Shown here: positions 6,018 to 6,656 of the stretch, piece by piece | Layout: every line of letters starts with the position of its first letter | Position numbering within the stretch: the stretch's first letter is position 1 | Source: Weeksellaceae bacterium | Lineage (GTDB): Bacteria; Bacteroidota; Bacteroidia; Flavobacteriales; Weeksellaceae | DNA length: 6,656 bases | NCBI GenBank assembly: GCA_022701475.1 | Contig: JAKOOI010000186.1 | Coordinates: 1 to 6,656, forward strand | Direction: 5' to 3' | Translations under genes and position numbers: made by a program | Notes under the pieces: model-generated | Seen by the model: the letters and a program-made list of their open reading frames with translations, nothing else | Databases searched by the model: none | What the model was told of the DNA's origin: nothing

Positions 6018-6656
6018 TTATTGTATATTTTTAACCAGGATCCAGCCATTGTATTTTGTCAGGGTACCGTTCTTGTCATTTTCATTCCAGGTGATGGTAT
6101 ACCAATACGTTCCGGTAGCTACTTTTTTACCGCCGGTGGTAGCATCCCATTTAAAGTTTCTGAGCTTGTCCGCCTGGTACAGCTTATTTCCGTACCGGTC
6201 ATAGATGGTGAATACCAGATTCTTCTTATACGCAAGAGCAGAATAATCGATGACGTCATTCTTGTTGTCTCCGTTAGGCGTAATAACATTGATCAAATTC
6301 GGCACGGTAACCTGTACATGAATTGCCGTACAGTTATAAAAATCCTTTACATACACTACCGCTTCTCCTCTCGGAAGCCCGGTAAATACATTGGAAGCCT
6401 GCCAGTTTACTCCATCCAGTGAATACTGGTAAGGGGATTTTCCTCCCGTCACATTTACGGTCAATGTCGTATTGTTAATGTCAATGCTGGCAATAACAGG
6501 CTGAGGAGCAGGATTTACCTTTACGATCTGTGTTGTGGTACAGGTTCCGGTTCTCAGTTGAACCGAATAAAGACCGGGAGAAATATTGGTAATGGATTGC
6601 GTGGTTGCGCCTGTGCTCCAAAGATAGGCATTGAATCCCGGGCCTGCATCAAGCGT
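6018..6656 (-). CDS. T9SS type B sorting domain protein, C-terminal part (start outside window)
   Basis: The minus-strand frame is open from the window edge at 6656 to the stop at 6018, giving 212 codons with no start of its own; the internal TTG at 6464 is not a real start. The visible part begins with an Ig/PKD-like segment (LDAGPGF..YLWSTGATTQSI, about 1-50), then an SprB-like repeat (53-118, KSPYQYSLDGVNWQ) and a CHU_C/type B sorting domain (122-212, NVITPNGDNKND...GWILVKNIQ). This predicts export across the outer membrane by T9SS and a surface or secreted location. It aligns gap-free to the last 212 residues of the downstream protein at about 62% identity (132 of 212, counted by eye), so the two are tandem duplicates at least in this part. 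Whether it too has an N-terminal lectin domain cannot be seen. A strong terminator follows directly. Confidence 0.92.
   Translation of the reverse strand, partial: TLDAGPGFNAYLWSTGATTQSITNISPGLYSVQLRTGTCTTTQIVKVNPAPQPVIASIDINNTTLTVNVTGGKSPYQYSLDGVNWQASNVFTGLPRGEAVVYVKDFYNCTAIHVQVTVPNLINVITPNGDNKNDVIDYSALAYKKNLVFTIYDRYGNKLYQADKLRNFKWDATTGGKKVATGTYWYTITWNENDKNGTLTKYNGWILVKNIQ

Noticed and set aside
6018..6464. A separate 148-residue gene starting at 6464
   Set aside because: The apparent start is an internal TTG. The frame continues without a stop to the window edge and the extra residues align with the paralogue, so this is the tail of a larger gene.

Overview
The window looks like a chromosomal stretch of a Bacteroidota bacterium, most likely a flavobacterium of the Chryseobacterium/Elizabethkingia type. 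The evidence is a TonB-dependent outer-membrane receptor, two proteins ending in the gliding-motility/CHU_C type B sorting domain of the type IX secretion system (T9SS), and promoter-like TANNTTTG boxes with no clear Shine-Dalgarno sequences. The genus is an inference from style; no rRNA or other marker gene is present. Every gene I can support lies on the minus strand, so transcription runs from high to low coordinates.

Layout, in the direction of transcription. (1) 6656-6018 is the C-terminal 212 codons of a T9SS type B surface or secreted protein whose start lies outside the window; it is closed by a strong hairpin terminator (about 5974-6007). (2) 5840-3849 is a complete 663-residue T9SS type B protein with a signal peptide, an L-type lectin domain, Ig-like/flavobacterial repeats, an SprB-like repeat and the sorting domain; it is closed by a second terminator (about 3782-3816). 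The C-terminal 212 residues of the two proteins align without gaps at about 62% identity by my own count, so they are tandem paralogues. (3) 3693-590 is a compact probable operon: an NfsB-like nitroreductase, nadB (L-aspartate oxidase) and nadC (quinolinate phosphoribosyltransferase), with gaps of 29 and 15 bases. NadB and NadC are the first and third enzymes of de novo NAD synthesis from aspartate; the middle enzyme, NadA, is not in the window. (4) 379-1 is the N-terminal 126 codons of a TonB-dependent receptor running off the left edge, preceded by a 210-base AT-rich intergenic region with a possible terminator for the nad operon, a weak promoter and phased short repeats.

There are no RNA genes, mobile elements, CRISPR arrays or phage genes that I can see. 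The window is mostly ordinary housekeeping and surface-protein content. I found no convincing new system; the points most worth checking are the tandem lectin/T9SS paralogues, the inverted repeat next to the nad-operon promoter candidate, and the 10-base-phased TTAAC elements upstream of the TonB receptor.
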